DNA of 64,000 nucleotides from contig JAGYJW010000018.1 in assembly GCA_018401435.1 (NCBI GenBank), positions 1 to 64,000 on the forward strand, in the 5' to 3' direction. Positions 35,942 to 44,547 of this stretch are shown one piece after another. Under the pieces are notes generated by a model, which was not told where the DNA came from, ran no database searches, and saw only the letters and a program-made list of their open reading frames with translations. The translations under genes and the position numbers were made by a program. This stretch comes from Deltaproteobacteria bacterium (GTDB lineage Bacteria > Myxococcota_A > UBA796 > UBA2385). Each line of letters starts with the position of its first letter. The first letter of the stretch is position 1.

Positions 35942-36622
35942 TCAAGGCGCGGGCAGCAGATCGATGAAGGCGAAACCCTCACGGTCCACCCGCTCGCCTG
36001 TCTGCACGGCGATGGGGGCCGCAAAGCAGGGCGCGTGGGTGCAGAAGGTGTGGAACTCGCCGTTTTCGCCGCATGGATCGACGCCCTCGGGCAGGCGGTC
36101 GAGCAGCGCAGCGTCGAAGATCGCGCCCAGGTGCGCCGGGTCGAGCTGCCGGCTGTCGATGCAGGCCAGGACCGCCCGCAGGCCGCCGGCGACCATCTCG
36201 CGGGCCAGGGCCGGGCTGTCGGCCGCTCCCCCCCACAAGGGAAAGAGGGGCTTCAGCCCGGTGGGCGCGAGCTGCCGCTCCCGGTAGGCGCGAATATCGG
36301 CGAGGTGGAGGTCTCCAAAGGCGATGGCCTGGATGCCCCGGTCCTTCGCCTGGGCAAAGACCTCAGCCATGATGCGCTCGTAGTCGGCGTTGCTGCAAGG
36401 GCTGGGCAGCGGGACCTCCCACAGGGGGAGTGCGGCGGCCGCGGCCTGGGCCCGCGCGAGGCTGGCCCGCACGCCATGCATGGCCACCCGCTCCGCCTCG
36501 GCGTTGAAGGTGCTCAAGAGCCCGACCACGGCGATGTCGTCGCGTTGGCGTAGGCGGTGCAGGGCCCAGGCGCAGTCCTTGCCGGAGCTCCACGAGAGCA
36601 GGGTGCGGGTGGGGGAGGCCAT
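35942..36622 (-). CDS. Dph6-like ATP-dependent ligase (adenosine nucleotide alpha-hydrolase fold)
   Basis: 226 aa. The ATP-pyrophosphatase P-loop is LLSWSSGKDCAWALHRL, followed by HGVRASLARAQAAA and AIAFGDLHLADIRAYRERQL, as in the diphthine-ammonia ligase family. Bacteria have no diphthamide, so the bacterial substrate is unknown; an amidation is the family-based expectation. The full conserved Cys-rich end (HTFCTHAPCF) is present. The ATG at 36622 is the first in-frame Met before the P-loop. It is convergent with the patatin gene and divergent from the lipoprotein at 36747. Confidence 0.82.
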   Translation of the reverse strand: MASPTRTLLSWSSGKDCAWALHRLRQRDDIAVVGLLSTFNAEAERVAMHGVRASLARAQAAAAALPLWEVPLPSPCSNADYERIMAEVFAQAKDRGIQAIAFGDLHLADIRAYRERQLAPTGLKPLFPLWGGAADSPALAREMVAGGLRAVLACIDSRQLDPAHLGAIFDAALLDRLPEGVDPCGENGEFHTFCTHAPCFAAPIAVQTGERVDREGFAFIDLLPAP

Positions 36623-36694
36623 GCGGCCCCTTAGCCTGCGGATCGGCCCCGGGCCGGAGGCGGGGGCGATCCAGGCCTGCTCGTCCTGCTGGGG

Positions 36695-36724
36695 CTGACG
36701 GCCCGCCGCCGGCTCCGCTAAGAT
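36695..36724 (+). promoter_or_regulatory. candidate promoter for the DTD-repeat lipoprotein
   Basis: CTGACG (36695-36700) and TAAGAT (36719-36724) with an 18-base spacer, 22 bases before the ATG at 36747. Each element matches 4/6 of the sigma70 consensus. Confidence 0.4.
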
Positions 36725-36746
36725 GCCTGTTCTCCCTGGAGTGCAC

Positions 36747-37871
36747 ATGGCCCGTCTGGCCCCGACCCTCTCGCTGCTGCCCCTGCTGCTCGCCGCCTGC
36801 GCTCCCGACGGAAAGGGGGGACCCGGCACCGATGGCGGAGACGCCGACACGGACACGGATGCCGACACGGATACCGACACGGATGCGGATGCCGACACGG
36901 ACGCCGACACGGACGCCGACACGGATACGGACAGCCCGACCCCCTCCCTGTACTTCACCGTAGAGGGTTGGGACCGGGTGGCCGGCGGGCGGATCGGGCT
37001 CTTTCCCTACGACTTCGGGATGGGCTACACGACGACCGAGTTCGAGTCCTTTCCGGTCACGGGCGCGGATATGGGACTCTCGCCCTCCGATGTTTCGGGC
37101 TCCATGCTCTCTGCCATGGAGGGCGTTCCCAATGTAGACGCCGGCTTCTTTGTGGCGGCCTTCTATGAGGATCGGGATGCCAGCGGCAACCTCAGCATGG
37201 GCGAGGCCATTGTGGGCGTTCACCGTGAGCTGTCGGAGGGCTTCTTGGTGGTCTTCCTCAGCGGCAGTCTGCCGGCCGAGTGGGTGGACGCCGGCTATGG
37301 GCCGGGCTGGCTGAAGCTCCCGATGAGCGAGGGCTGGATGGAGCAGCCAGTCCCCCCCGACTTCACCATCGGCCGCGATCTCGCCGATCCGGGCTCGGTC
37401 ACCCTCGGGGGGAGCGTGGCCGGCTTCGAAGACCTCACCGGCATCCACCTAGCCCTGGTGTCTGAGCGCGAGCTGGCGGGCGGATCCAGCCTGAGCCCCA
37501 TCGGCGATGGTCTGCTGACCGATCCTTGGACTTTCGCTCTGGCGGGGGCCGCGCCGGCCAGCCACCGCGAGAACGACACGGAGCTGCTCGCAGAGGCCGC
37601 CAAGGAGCAGGTGCTGGCCTATATCGACAGCGACGGCAGCGGCGGGATGAGCCTGGGGGACGAGGTCGTGGGCGAGGCTTGCTGGGAGGGCAACCCGGTT
37701 CGGGTGCTGGGCCTCAGCCCGCCGGTGGGCGCGGGCGCGGCCAGCCGCTACCAGGCCCAGGGTTTGCACGCCGGCTGGCAGGTGCAAGCGAACGATGGCG
37801 GCGCCTGGCTGTTGGTGCCCGATCTCGAGGGCCTGCAGGTCCGCCCCACCTGCGCGCTGCCCACCCGCTGA
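36747..37871 (+). CDS. lipoprotein with Asp-Thr repeat linker
   Basis: 374 aa, ATG at 36747 after GGAG. The signal peptide ends in the lipobox LAAC. Residues 30-65 are a DTD/DAD repeat (plus-strand 36843-36933), a typical myxobacterial surface-protein spacer. The remainder is a globular, acidic domain with no family match: SLYFTVEGWDRVAGGRIGLF, SDVSGSMLSAMEGVPNV and a Ca-loop-like AYIDSDGSGGMSLGDEV near residue 300. It is likely on the cell surface and possibly Ca-binding. It converges with the LysM gene, whose stop is 3 bp away. Confidence 0.72.
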   Translation: MARLAPTLSLLPLLLAACAPDGKGGPGTDGGDADTDTDADTDTDTDADADTDADTDADTDTDSPTPSLYFTVEGWDRVAGGRIGLFPYDFGMGYTTTEFESFPVTGADMGLSPSDVSGSMLSAMEGVPNVDAGFFVAAFYEDRDASGNLSMGEAIVGVHRELSEGFLVVFLSGSLPAEWVDAGYGPGWLKLPMSEGWMEQPVPPDFTIGRDLADPGSVTLGGSVAGFEDLTGIHLALVSERELAGGSSLSPIGDGLLTDPWTFALAGAAPASHRENDTELLAEAAKEQVLAYIDSDGSGGMSLGDEVVGEACWEGNPVRVLGLSPPVGAGAASRYQAQGLHAGWQVQANDGGAWLLVPDLEGLQVRPTCALPTR

Positions 37872-37874
37872 GGC

Positions 37875-38831
37875 TCAGGTGGTGGGGCTGTCTTCGCTGC
37901 CGCCGCTGCTGACGACGGCCTTCTTGTCGTCCTTGATGCGTGTGCGGGCCTTGCCCTCTTCGAGCTGAAGGGGCTTGCCCGAGAACAGGGCGCCGGCCAC
38001 GGCGTCGCCGTTGATTTGATCCTGCACCGCGGCCTGGGCCTCGTTGAAGAGGGTGGTGGGGTCCGTGGCCTTGCCGTCCAACTTGAGATCGAGGGTGGGC
38101 CCGCCAAAGGCGCGGGTGGCTTGCAAGGCGGCCAGGTTGTCCGATTTTGCGTTGACGCGCCCCTTGATGTGCATGCTGGACACGATGTCCGCCTTGGCAT
38201 CCGCCCGGCTGAGGGTCGAATTGAGGGTGAATTCGGCCATCACCGTGCCCTGGTCGTCGACCGGCACCTTGAATTTCAGCTGCAGATTGGCTTTGCCCGC
38301 ATCTTCGGTGAAGAGCTTGCCGGCGGCGGCGCCGGCGGCCTGGTTGGTGGCGCCATCCCAGGCCGTGACCTCGCCCAGGTCCTCGCTTGCATCGGCTTCG
38401 AACGCGTCTTTTTCGATGACCTTGGTGCGTGGGGCCGGGTTGGGCGGGCCCTCGGTGCGCAGCTCGATCTCCTTGACGCCATCCAGCTCGTAGTAGGGGT
38501 GGTCCAAACCGTTGACACGGCCCAGCGCCTTGTAGAGATCGCCGTCCCCAAGCTCTGTGTGCGCGATGTCGAAGAGGGTGTCCTTGGGGCCGACCTGGTA
38601 CATCCGGCGCACAGGGGCCTCTTCTTGCACCGCCTCGTCCTGCACCGCCTCGTCCTGCACCGCCTCGTCCTGCACCGCCTCGACGTCGGACGAGGTGGTG
38701 GGCACTTCGGAGCTGGAGAACTCCAGGCTGGAATCCGGCGTGGGGCCCTGGCTGTCGGTGTCCTGGATGCCCGAGTTGGGGGCGAGCAGGTCGCGGGAGC
38801 GGCGGGAGCGGACAAGCTGGCTGGTCGGCAT
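37875..38831 (-). CDS. LysM-domain protein with VQDEA tandem repeat
   Basis: 318 aa, ATG at 38831 with GGAGGT upstream. There is no signal peptide. Residues 45-70 carry the tandem VQDEA repeat, then a LysM-like domain (MYQVGPKDTLFDIAHTELGDGDLYKALGRVNG). The C-terminal ~180 residues have alternating Lys/Asp strands (NLQLKFKVPVDDQGTVMAEF, GPTLDLKLDGKATDPTTLF). Cytoplasmic LysM proteins of this layout occur in phage-tail-like and spore-associated contexts, but none of those genes are nearby. Function is open. Confidence 0.68.
   Translation of the reverse strand: MPTSQLVRSRRSRDLLAPNSGIQDTDSQGPTPDSSLEFSSSEVPTTSSDVEAVQDEAVQDEAVQDEAVQEEAPVRRMYQVGPKDTLFDIAHTELGDGDLYKALGRVNGLDHPYYELDGVKEIELRTEGPPNPAPRTKVIEKDAFEADASEDLGEVTAWDGATNQAAGAAAGKLFTEDAGKANLQLKFKVPVDDQGTVMAEFTLNSTLSRADAKADIVSSMHIKGRVNAKSDNLAALQATRAFGGPTLDLKLDGKATDPTTLFNEAQAAVQDQINGDAVAGALFSGKPLQLEEGKARTRIKDDKKAVVSSGGSEDSPTT
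38626..38685 (-). repeat. 15-bp tandem repeat encoding VQDEA
   Basis: Four units of TGCACCGCCTCGTCC (plus strand), the last differing in its final bases. They lie inside the LysM-protein gene; unit length keeps the frame, so copy number can vary without disrupting the protein. Confidence 0.9.
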
Positions 38832-38892
38832 GAGACCTCCGGTGCAAAGCTTAGCATCGGGCAGCAGGCCGGGCAAATCCCATGCATGGCCC

Positions 38893-41800
38893 CTACCGGG
38901 CCATGGCGCCGTCGAGGGATTCTTCCGGTGGCAGGGCGGGGCTGCCCCCCCCTCGGTGGCGAAGCAGGCCCAGCGCGTCTTCAAGGATGAGGTAGAGCGA
39001 CGGCACGATCAGCAGGGCGATCACCGTGCCAAAGAGCACCCCGAAGCCCAGGCTGATGGCCATGGGGATCAGGAAACGCGCCTGCATGCTGGTCTCGAAG
39101 ATCATCGGCATCAAGCCAAAGAAGGTGGTCAGCGAGGTCAGCAGGATGGGGCGGAAGCGGCGGGTTCCCGCATAGACGATCGCCTGCCAGGGGGTCGCCC
39201 CCCGGGCACTTGCTGAGTTGGCTGCATCCACCAGCACCAGCGAGTCGTTCACCACCACCCCCGACAAAGCGATGATGCCCATCATGCTGATGATGGACAG
39301 ACCGTAGCCCATGAGCATATGGCCCCAGACCGCCCCGACGAAGCCGAAGGGGATGGCGGACATGATGATGGCGGGCTGGACATAGCTCTTGAAGGGGACG
39401 GCCAGCAGGGCATAGATGATGAACACGGCCACGAGGTAGTTCTGGCCGAGGGAGGCGAAGCTCTCGGCCTGGGAGCGCTGCTCTCCCACCAGCTGGGCCT
39501 CCAGGCCGGGGTAGCGTTCCAACAGGCCTGGGATCTCGGTCTCGTTGAAGGCCTTGAGCACCTCTTGGGGCGAGGCCACACCCGGGGCCAGCTCGCCCTG
39601 TACATTGACGATTCGGCGGCCGTCCTCGCGCACGATCTCGGTGGGCGCGCGGTTCCGGGTGAACTGTGCCACCTCGCCCAGGGGGGCGAAGGCGCCGGCC
39701 GGGGTGCGCAGCAGCAGGTCTTCCAGGTCGGCCTCGCTGACGCGCTGATCCTCGGGAAGGCGCACCATCACCTTGATCTCGTTGCGTCCGCGCTGCTCGC
39801 GCAGGGCCTCGGAGCCATAGAAGCTGGACCGAAGCTGGCGGGCCACATCGCTGGTCGAGACACCCAAGGTCTGCGCGGCCGGCAGCAGCTTGAAGTCCAG
39901 CTGGGGCTTGCCGGCGGCATAGCTATTCTCGATATCGGTGAGGTCGTCGTAGCCGCGCATGATCTCGCCCAGCTCGCGGCTGGCGTCCGCCAGCACGGCC
40001 GTGTCTGCATGGCTGAGCTGGATGTCCACCGCTGCGCCCGCCCCGGGGCCCGACGAGGAGTTGAAGGCCAGCGCCTCCAAGCCGGCCAGATCGGGCGTCT
40101 GCTTCTTCCAGGCGTTGCCGAAGTCCATGGACGAGAACTCGCGCTCGGAGCTGCCCACCAGGTTGACCTCCACCGTCACCAGGTGCGAGCCGCTCTCGAA
40201 GGAGCCGCCGCCGGGCCCCCCCGCGGTGGGGCCTTCGCCCACCTTGGTGAAGGTGCCCGTGACGTCTTCTGCGGCGCCGAGGGTCTCGATGGTGGCGGCG
40301 AGGCTGCGCTCCAGCTCGGCCCGGACGGCCTCGGTGCGGGCGATGGGGGCGCCATAGGGCAGCCGCGCCGTGGCGGTGACCACGTCGCCTTCCAGCTTGG
40401 GGAAGAAGCTGAAGGGTACGGTGCCACTCTTCACCAGCCCAAGGGTCACGAAGAGGGTGGCCAGGGCCATGCCAAGGGTGGCGTAGCGCCACTCCAGAAC
40501 CAGCAGCAGCAGGCGCTTGTAGGGGCCGTGGATGAAGCGCTGGAGGTGGCCGTTGGTCCAGTTGCGGGCGGCATTGGCCGGGCGGCTGACAATGTCGTAG
40601 AATCGGTTCCAGTTGCGGCCAAAGAAGCCTTCGTTGCTGGTCTCGTGGCCCAGGTGGGAGGGCAGGATGAAGAAGCCCTCAAAGAGGGAGAAGAGCAGGA
40701 CCGCGATCACCATGGCGGGGATGATCCGGAAGATCTTGCCGGTGGTGCCGGGAACGAAGAAGAGCGGCCCGAAGGCGGCCACCGTCGTGAGGACGGCGAA
40801 GGTCACGGGCACGGCCATCTCGCGGGCGCCGGCCACCGCGGCCTCGCCCGGTTTCATGCCTCTCTCCATCTTCTCCCAGGCGTTCTCTCCCACCACGATG
40901 GCGTCGTCCACCACGATGCCCAGGGTGACGATCAAGGCGAAGAGGCTCACCATATTCAAGGACAGGTCGAAGCTGGGCCCGATGAGGAAGGCCCCCAGGA
41001 AGCTGATGGGGATGCCCAGCGCGACCCAGAAGGCCAGGCGCAGATCGAGGAAGAGGGCCAGGACGATCACCACCAGGACCAGCCCCATGCGCGCATTCCG
41101 AACGAGCAGGTCGATGCGGTCGGCCAGCAGCAGGCTGTCGTCCTTCCACACATCGACGCTCACCGTGTCGCCCAGCTCGGCCCGCAGGCCGGTGGCATAG
41201 GCCTTGACCGCGTCGGCGACCCCCTTGGGCGTCTCGTCGCCCACCCGGTAGGCGGTCACCCGCATGGCAGGGCGGCCATTGAAATAGTAGGCCTGGTCCG
41301 TGTCTGCAAAACCATCGCGGATGGTGGCGACCTCGCCCAGGCGCAGCGTGTCGCCATCGGCGGTGCCCCGCAGCACGATATCTTCGAACTGCCTGCCCGA
41401 CAGCTTGCGATCGCTGACCCGGACCAGCAGCTGGCCGGCATCGGTCTCGACCGCGCCACCCGGCAGCTCCAGGCTGCTCATGCGGATCGCAGCGGCGATC
41501 TCGTCCAGGGTGAGCCCATAGCTTTGCAGGCGCTCCCGGGGCACCTCGATGCTGATCTCCAAGGGGGGGGCGCCAAAGACATCGATCTGCGTGACGCCGG
41601 GTGTGCGCGACAGATCGTTGCGCACCCGCTCGGCGAGGCTGTGCAGGGTGCGCAGATCCTGGTCCCCCGACAGCACCAGGCTGACGACCTCCCGCTTGCG
41701 AGAGGCCAGGGTGACCTGGGGTTCTTCGGCCTCTTCGGGGAAGGTGGTGATGCGGTCCACCGCCGACTTGATGTCGTTGAGGGTCTTGTCGGGATCCGCG

Positions 41801-42132
41801 CTCAGGATCAGCTCGGCCGAGACGGCCGCGCCGCCTTCGGTGGAGGTGGAGGTGACGCGCTTGACGCCTTCGACGCCGCGAACCGCCTCCTCTACCGCGA
41901 GGGTGATGCCTTGTTCGACCTCGGCGGGGGAGGCGCCGGGATAGGGCACGCCCACGGCGACCATATCCAAGGTGAACTCGGGGAAGACCTCTTGCTTGAT
42001 GCGGGCGAGGCCCACCAGGCCCCCCACCAGGATGACGATCATCAGCAGGTTGGAGGCCACCGGGTTGCGGGCCATCCACGCGATGGGGCCCGACAGCAGG
42101 GCGGTCTGGGTACCGTCTTCGCTTTGAGACAT
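38893..42132 (-). CDS. RND efflux pump inner-membrane permease
   Basis: 1079 aa, full-length hydrophobe/amphiphile-type RND transporter. The first membrane helix (PVASNLLMIVILVGGLVGLA), the porter segment KQEVFPEFTLDMVAVGVPYPG, the paired-Asp helix GIVVDDAIVVGENAWEKM and the second-half equivalent GVVVNDSLVLVDAANSA are present. It exports substrates by proton exchange in a tripartite pump. Its ATG overlaps the stop of the membrane-fusion gene (TGATG). It may recognise drugs, dyes or native metabolites; no regulator is encoded beside it. Confidence 0.93.
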   Translation of the reverse strand: MSQSEDGTQTALLSGPIAWMARNPVASNLLMIVILVGGLVGLARIKQEVFPEFTLDMVAVGVPYPGASPAEVEQGITLAVEEAVRGVEGVKRVTSTSTEGGAAVSAELILSADPDKTLNDIKSAVDRITTFPEEAEEPQVTLASRKREVVSLVLSGDQDLRTLHSLAERVRNDLSRTPGVTQIDVFGAPPLEISIEVPRERLQSYGLTLDEIAAAIRMSSLELPGGAVETDAGQLLVRVSDRKLSGRQFEDIVLRGTADGDTLRLGEVATIRDGFADTDQAYYFNGRPAMRVTAYRVGDETPKGVADAVKAYATGLRAELGDTVSVDVWKDDSLLLADRIDLLVRNARMGLVLVVIVLALFLDLRLAFWVALGIPISFLGAFLIGPSFDLSLNMVSLFALIVTLGIVVDDAIVVGENAWEKMERGMKPGEAAVAGAREMAVPVTFAVLTTVAAFGPLFFVPGTTGKIFRIIPAMVIAVLLFSLFEGFFILPSHLGHETSNEGFFGRNWNRFYDIVSRPANAARNWTNGHLQRFIHGPYKRLLLLVLEWRYATLGMALATLFVTLGLVKSGTVPFSFFPKLEGDVVTATARLPYGAPIARTEAVRAELERSLAATIETLGAAEDVTGTFTKVGEGPTAGGPGGGSFESGSHLVTVEVNLVGSSEREFSSMDFGNAWKKQTPDLAGLEALAFNSSSGPGAGAAVDIQLSHADTAVLADASRELGEIMRGYDDLTDIENSYAAGKPQLDFKLLPAAQTLGVSTSDVARQLRSSFYGSEALREQRGRNEIKVMVRLPEDQRVSEADLEDLLLRTPAGAFAPLGEVAQFTRNRAPTEIVREDGRRIVNVQGELAPGVASPQEVLKAFNETEIPGLLERYPGLEAQLVGEQRSQAESFASLGQNYLVAVFIIYALLAVPFKSYVQPAIIMSAIPFGFVGAVWGHMLMGYGLSIISMMGIIALSGVVVNDSLVLVDAANSASARGATPWQAIVYAGTRRFRPILLTSLTTFFGLMPMIFETSMQARFLIPMAISLGFGVLFGTVIALLIVPSLYLILEDALGLLRHRGGGSPALPPEESLDGAMAR

Positions 42133-43388
42133 CAGCCCCCCACCGCGGCGGCGGCGGCGGCGGCGCCGTCTTCGCCATGGATGCGCACCAGGCTGCCGGC
42201 CACGGGCGCCGACAGGGGGGAGACCACCACGCGATCGCCTGCAGAGAGGCCGGAGCGCACCTCGACCTGCTCGGACAGGGCCCAACCCACCTCCACCTGT
42301 CGGCGTTCCAAGGCGCCCTTGGCATCGACCACCCACACCGTGTCGCCATCGTAGAGGGCCGCGCGGGGGATGCTGAGCGCTTCGCTGCGAATGCGGCCGA
42401 GGAGCTCCACATCCACGAAGGCGCCGATCATCAGCGGCAGGCCGCCCGCCGCGTCTTCGAGGGGCAGGTCCACCACCACGATGAGGTTGGCGGTGCGCGA
42501 GCGGGGGTCGAGCTGGCCGCCCAGGGCGCGCACCTGACCCCGGCGCTCCACCAGGCCGCCGCCTGCGAGTCGCTGGCGCACGATGGCTTCGCTGCCGCCG
42601 TCCTCGCCGATGCCACCCACGCCGGGGACATCCAGGGTTGCCAGGCGGTCGAAGGGCACCGACACGTCTACGCGGAAACGATCGGTGCCGGCCAGGGTCG
42701 CGACCGGGGAGCCGCCGCCCACCACCTGGCCCTCGTCCACCGACTCGCTCAGCACGATGGCGTTGAAGGGGGCGCGCAGGTTGGTGCGGGACAGGGCCAG
42801 CTCGGCCTTCCTGAGGCCGGCGCGGGCGGCTTCGAGGTTGACCCGGGTGACCTCGAGGTGGGGTTCCCGGCGGGCGAGGCGGCCATCGGTGCTGGCGGCT
42901 TCGCCTAGGATCTCCCACTCGCGGGCGGCCACGGTGCCGCGGTGGGTCTCGAGATCCAGCTCCAGCTGGGCTTGTTCGACCGCGACCTTGGCCTGGTCCA
43001 CCGCGACCTGGTAGTCGCGGCTGTCGATGCGGGCGACGCTGTCGCCCGCGCGCAGGCGTCCCCCGGGCACCAGCTGATTCGACACCCAGGTGATGCGCCC
43101 GGCCACCTCGGGGCTGAGCACGATCTGCTGGTCGGGGAGCACCGTGCCGGTGGCCTGCACCCGCGCCTGGGCGTCGCCGGCCTGCAGCGTGAGGGCCTCC
43201 ACGAGGTCGATGCGCTGCGGGGGCGTGCCCTTCTCCGCGGCCCCGCTGGCGGCGATGACCCCGGCCGCTCCGGCCACGCCAAGGGCCAACATAAGGAGCG
43301 TCGTAGCGGTCTTGGCCAACAGCCGGCGCCGGGGGGGCGGATCGGGGATGTCAGAGAAGTCATCGACGGGCAGGTTGGGTTGGTTCAA
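42132..43388 (-). CDS. RND efflux periplasmic adaptor (membrane-fusion protein)
   Basis: 418 aa from a TTG start overlapping the upstream stop (TTGA). An N-terminal anchor helix (TTLLMLALGVAGAAGVIA) precedes lipoyl/hairpin parts (VLSPEVAGRITWVSNQLVPGG, VDQAKVAVEQAQLELDLETH), a beta-barrel region and a C-terminal proximal domain. It bridges the permease and outer-membrane channel. The C-terminus is an Ala run (AAAAAAAVGG). The TTG start, tight overlaps and gene order outer-membrane / adaptor / permease define one operon. Confidence 0.88.
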   Translation of the reverse strand: MNQPNLPVDDFSDIPDPPPRRRLLAKTATTLLMLALGVAGAAGVIAASGAAEKGTPPQRIDLVEALTLQAGDAQARVQATGTVLPDQQIVLSPEVAGRITWVSNQLVPGGRLRAGDSVARIDSRDYQVAVDQAKVAVEQAQLELDLETHRGTVAAREWEILGEAASTDGRLARREPHLEVTRVNLEAARAGLRKAELALSRTNLRAPFNAIVLSESVDEGQVVGGGSPVATLAGTDRFRVDVSVPFDRLATLDVPGVGGIGEDGGSEAIVRQRLAGGGLVERRGQVRALGGQLDPRSRTANLIVVVDLPLEDAAGGLPLMIGAFVDVELLGRIRSEALSIPRAALYDGDTVWVVDAKGALERRQVEVGWALSEQVEVRSGLSAGDRVVVSPLSAPVAGSLVRIHGEDGAAAAAAAVGG

Positions 43389-44452
43389 CGTCCACCTCCG
43401 GTGGAGCCGCCCCGGGGGCGGTCGAGATCGAGGGCCCAGGGGGCGCCCAAGGCGTTCTGCAGGGTGATCCAGGCGCCCACGAGGTCGCGCCGGGACTGGA
43501 TATGGGCGAGCTCGGCGCTCTGGGCGGCGCTCAGCGCGGTCATGACGTTGACATAGGGCAGGGTGCCCCCCAGGTATTGGGCCTTGGACTCGTCAAAGGC
43601 AAGGCGAGCGGCCTGTACCTGGGCGGAGCGGGCGGCCAGCTCTTCGTTTCGCTGCTGCAGCACCCGCCGGCTGTCTTCCACCTCTTGCACCGCGTTGAGC
43701 GTGCTCTGTTCGAGATCGAAGCGCCCGGCCCGGGCGCTGGCGGCGGCACCCCGGGCGGCGGCCAGCTTGCGGCCACCATTGAAGAAAGGCAGGCTCGCGT
43801 TGAGTCCCACCTGCCAGTTGCCCACCCAGTCCCACTCGGTGGCGTCCGCCCCCAGCAGCTGGCCCTGGTCGCCGGTGAAGCCGCTCAGCTGCAAGGTGGG
43901 AGCGAGGCCCAGCCAGGCGCTGGTGCGGCGAAGCTCTGCGGCCTGCAGGCTGGACTGGCTGAGGATGAGGTCGGGGCGCCGATTCAGCAGGTCCACCGGG
44001 CGCCCCAGCGCCAGCTCCTCGGGCGGCGTGGGCAGGCGGTCGGGGGCCGAAAGCTCGGCCACCGTCGCCCCGGCGGGGTTGCGGCCCACCAGCGCGGCCA
44101 CCCGAAAGACCATGCGATCCACCGCAGCCCGGGCGGCGGGCAGGGTGGCCTCGATATTGGCCAGCGCGTCAGCCTCGACGGCATCGGCAAGCTGGCGAAT
44201 GCCGGGCTGCTCGGCGTCAAGGGCCACACCCTGGCGCCAGAAGTCTCCATAGTCCAGGTCCTGCAGATCCACCTGCAGGCTGGCCGCCAGGATGGCCGCG
44301 GGGCCTGCTGCGGCGCCGCGCCCATAGGAGGTCGTGGCCTCCCAGGGGACAGGAATGACCACCACGCGGGCGTCATCGGCCTGAAAAGGCAGGCCGTACA
44401 GACCGCTGTCTGTGCCGGGGGCGTCGGGGTCGAAGTCGGGGGGCAGGGCCAT
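43385..44452 (-). CDS. in-frame chimera: agmatinase-like N-terminus fused to TolC-like outer-membrane factor
   Basis: 355 aa. Residues 1-75 (DPDAPGTDSGLYGLPFQ, VVVIPVPWEATTSYGRGAAA, GPAAILAASLQVDLQDLDYG) match the start of agmatinase/arginase-family proteins. From about residue 95 it is the C-terminal part of a NodT/TolC-type outer-membrane factor (VAALVGRNPAGATVAEL, GRPVDLLNRRPDLILSQSSL, LGGTLPYVNVMTALSAAQ). The agmatinase catalytic part and the channel's N-terminal half and signal peptide are missing, so neither activity is expected. The junction is near 44150-44190. A true deletion or an assembly join could explain it. The stop overlaps the adaptor start. Confidence 0.82.
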   Translation of the reverse strand: MALPPDFDPDAPGTDSGLYGLPFQADDARVVVIPVPWEATTSYGRGAAAGPAAILAASLQVDLQDLDYGDFWRQGVALDAEQPGIRQLADAVEADALANIEATLPAARAAVDRMVFRVAALVGRNPAGATVAELSAPDRLPTPPEELALGRPVDLLNRRPDLILSQSSLQAAELRRTSAWLGLAPTLQLSGFTGDQGQLLGADATEWDWVGNWQVGLNASLPFFNGGRKLAAARGAAASARAGRFDLEQSTLNAVQEVEDSRRVLQQRNEELAARSAQVQAARLAFDESKAQYLGGTLPYVNVMTALSAAQSAELAHIQSRRDLVGAWITLQNALGAPWALDLDRPRGGSTGGGR

Positions 44453-44547
44453 GGCATCTCCATCGGTGGCGGCGCGCGCCGCCGGGTCTGCGCAGGGATA
44501 TCCGACCGGTGCCCGTCCACCATCCCCCCGGGCCCCTGCCCTGCCCC

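Noticed and set aside
36843..36933. CRISPR-like short repeats
   Set aside because: They are coding DTD/DAD repeats with no spacers of constant length.
38893..42918. Start of the RND permease at 42918
   Set aside because: The extra 262 residues are a shadow of the adaptor gene; the ATG at 42132 overlaps the adaptor stop and begins a normal RND N-terminus.
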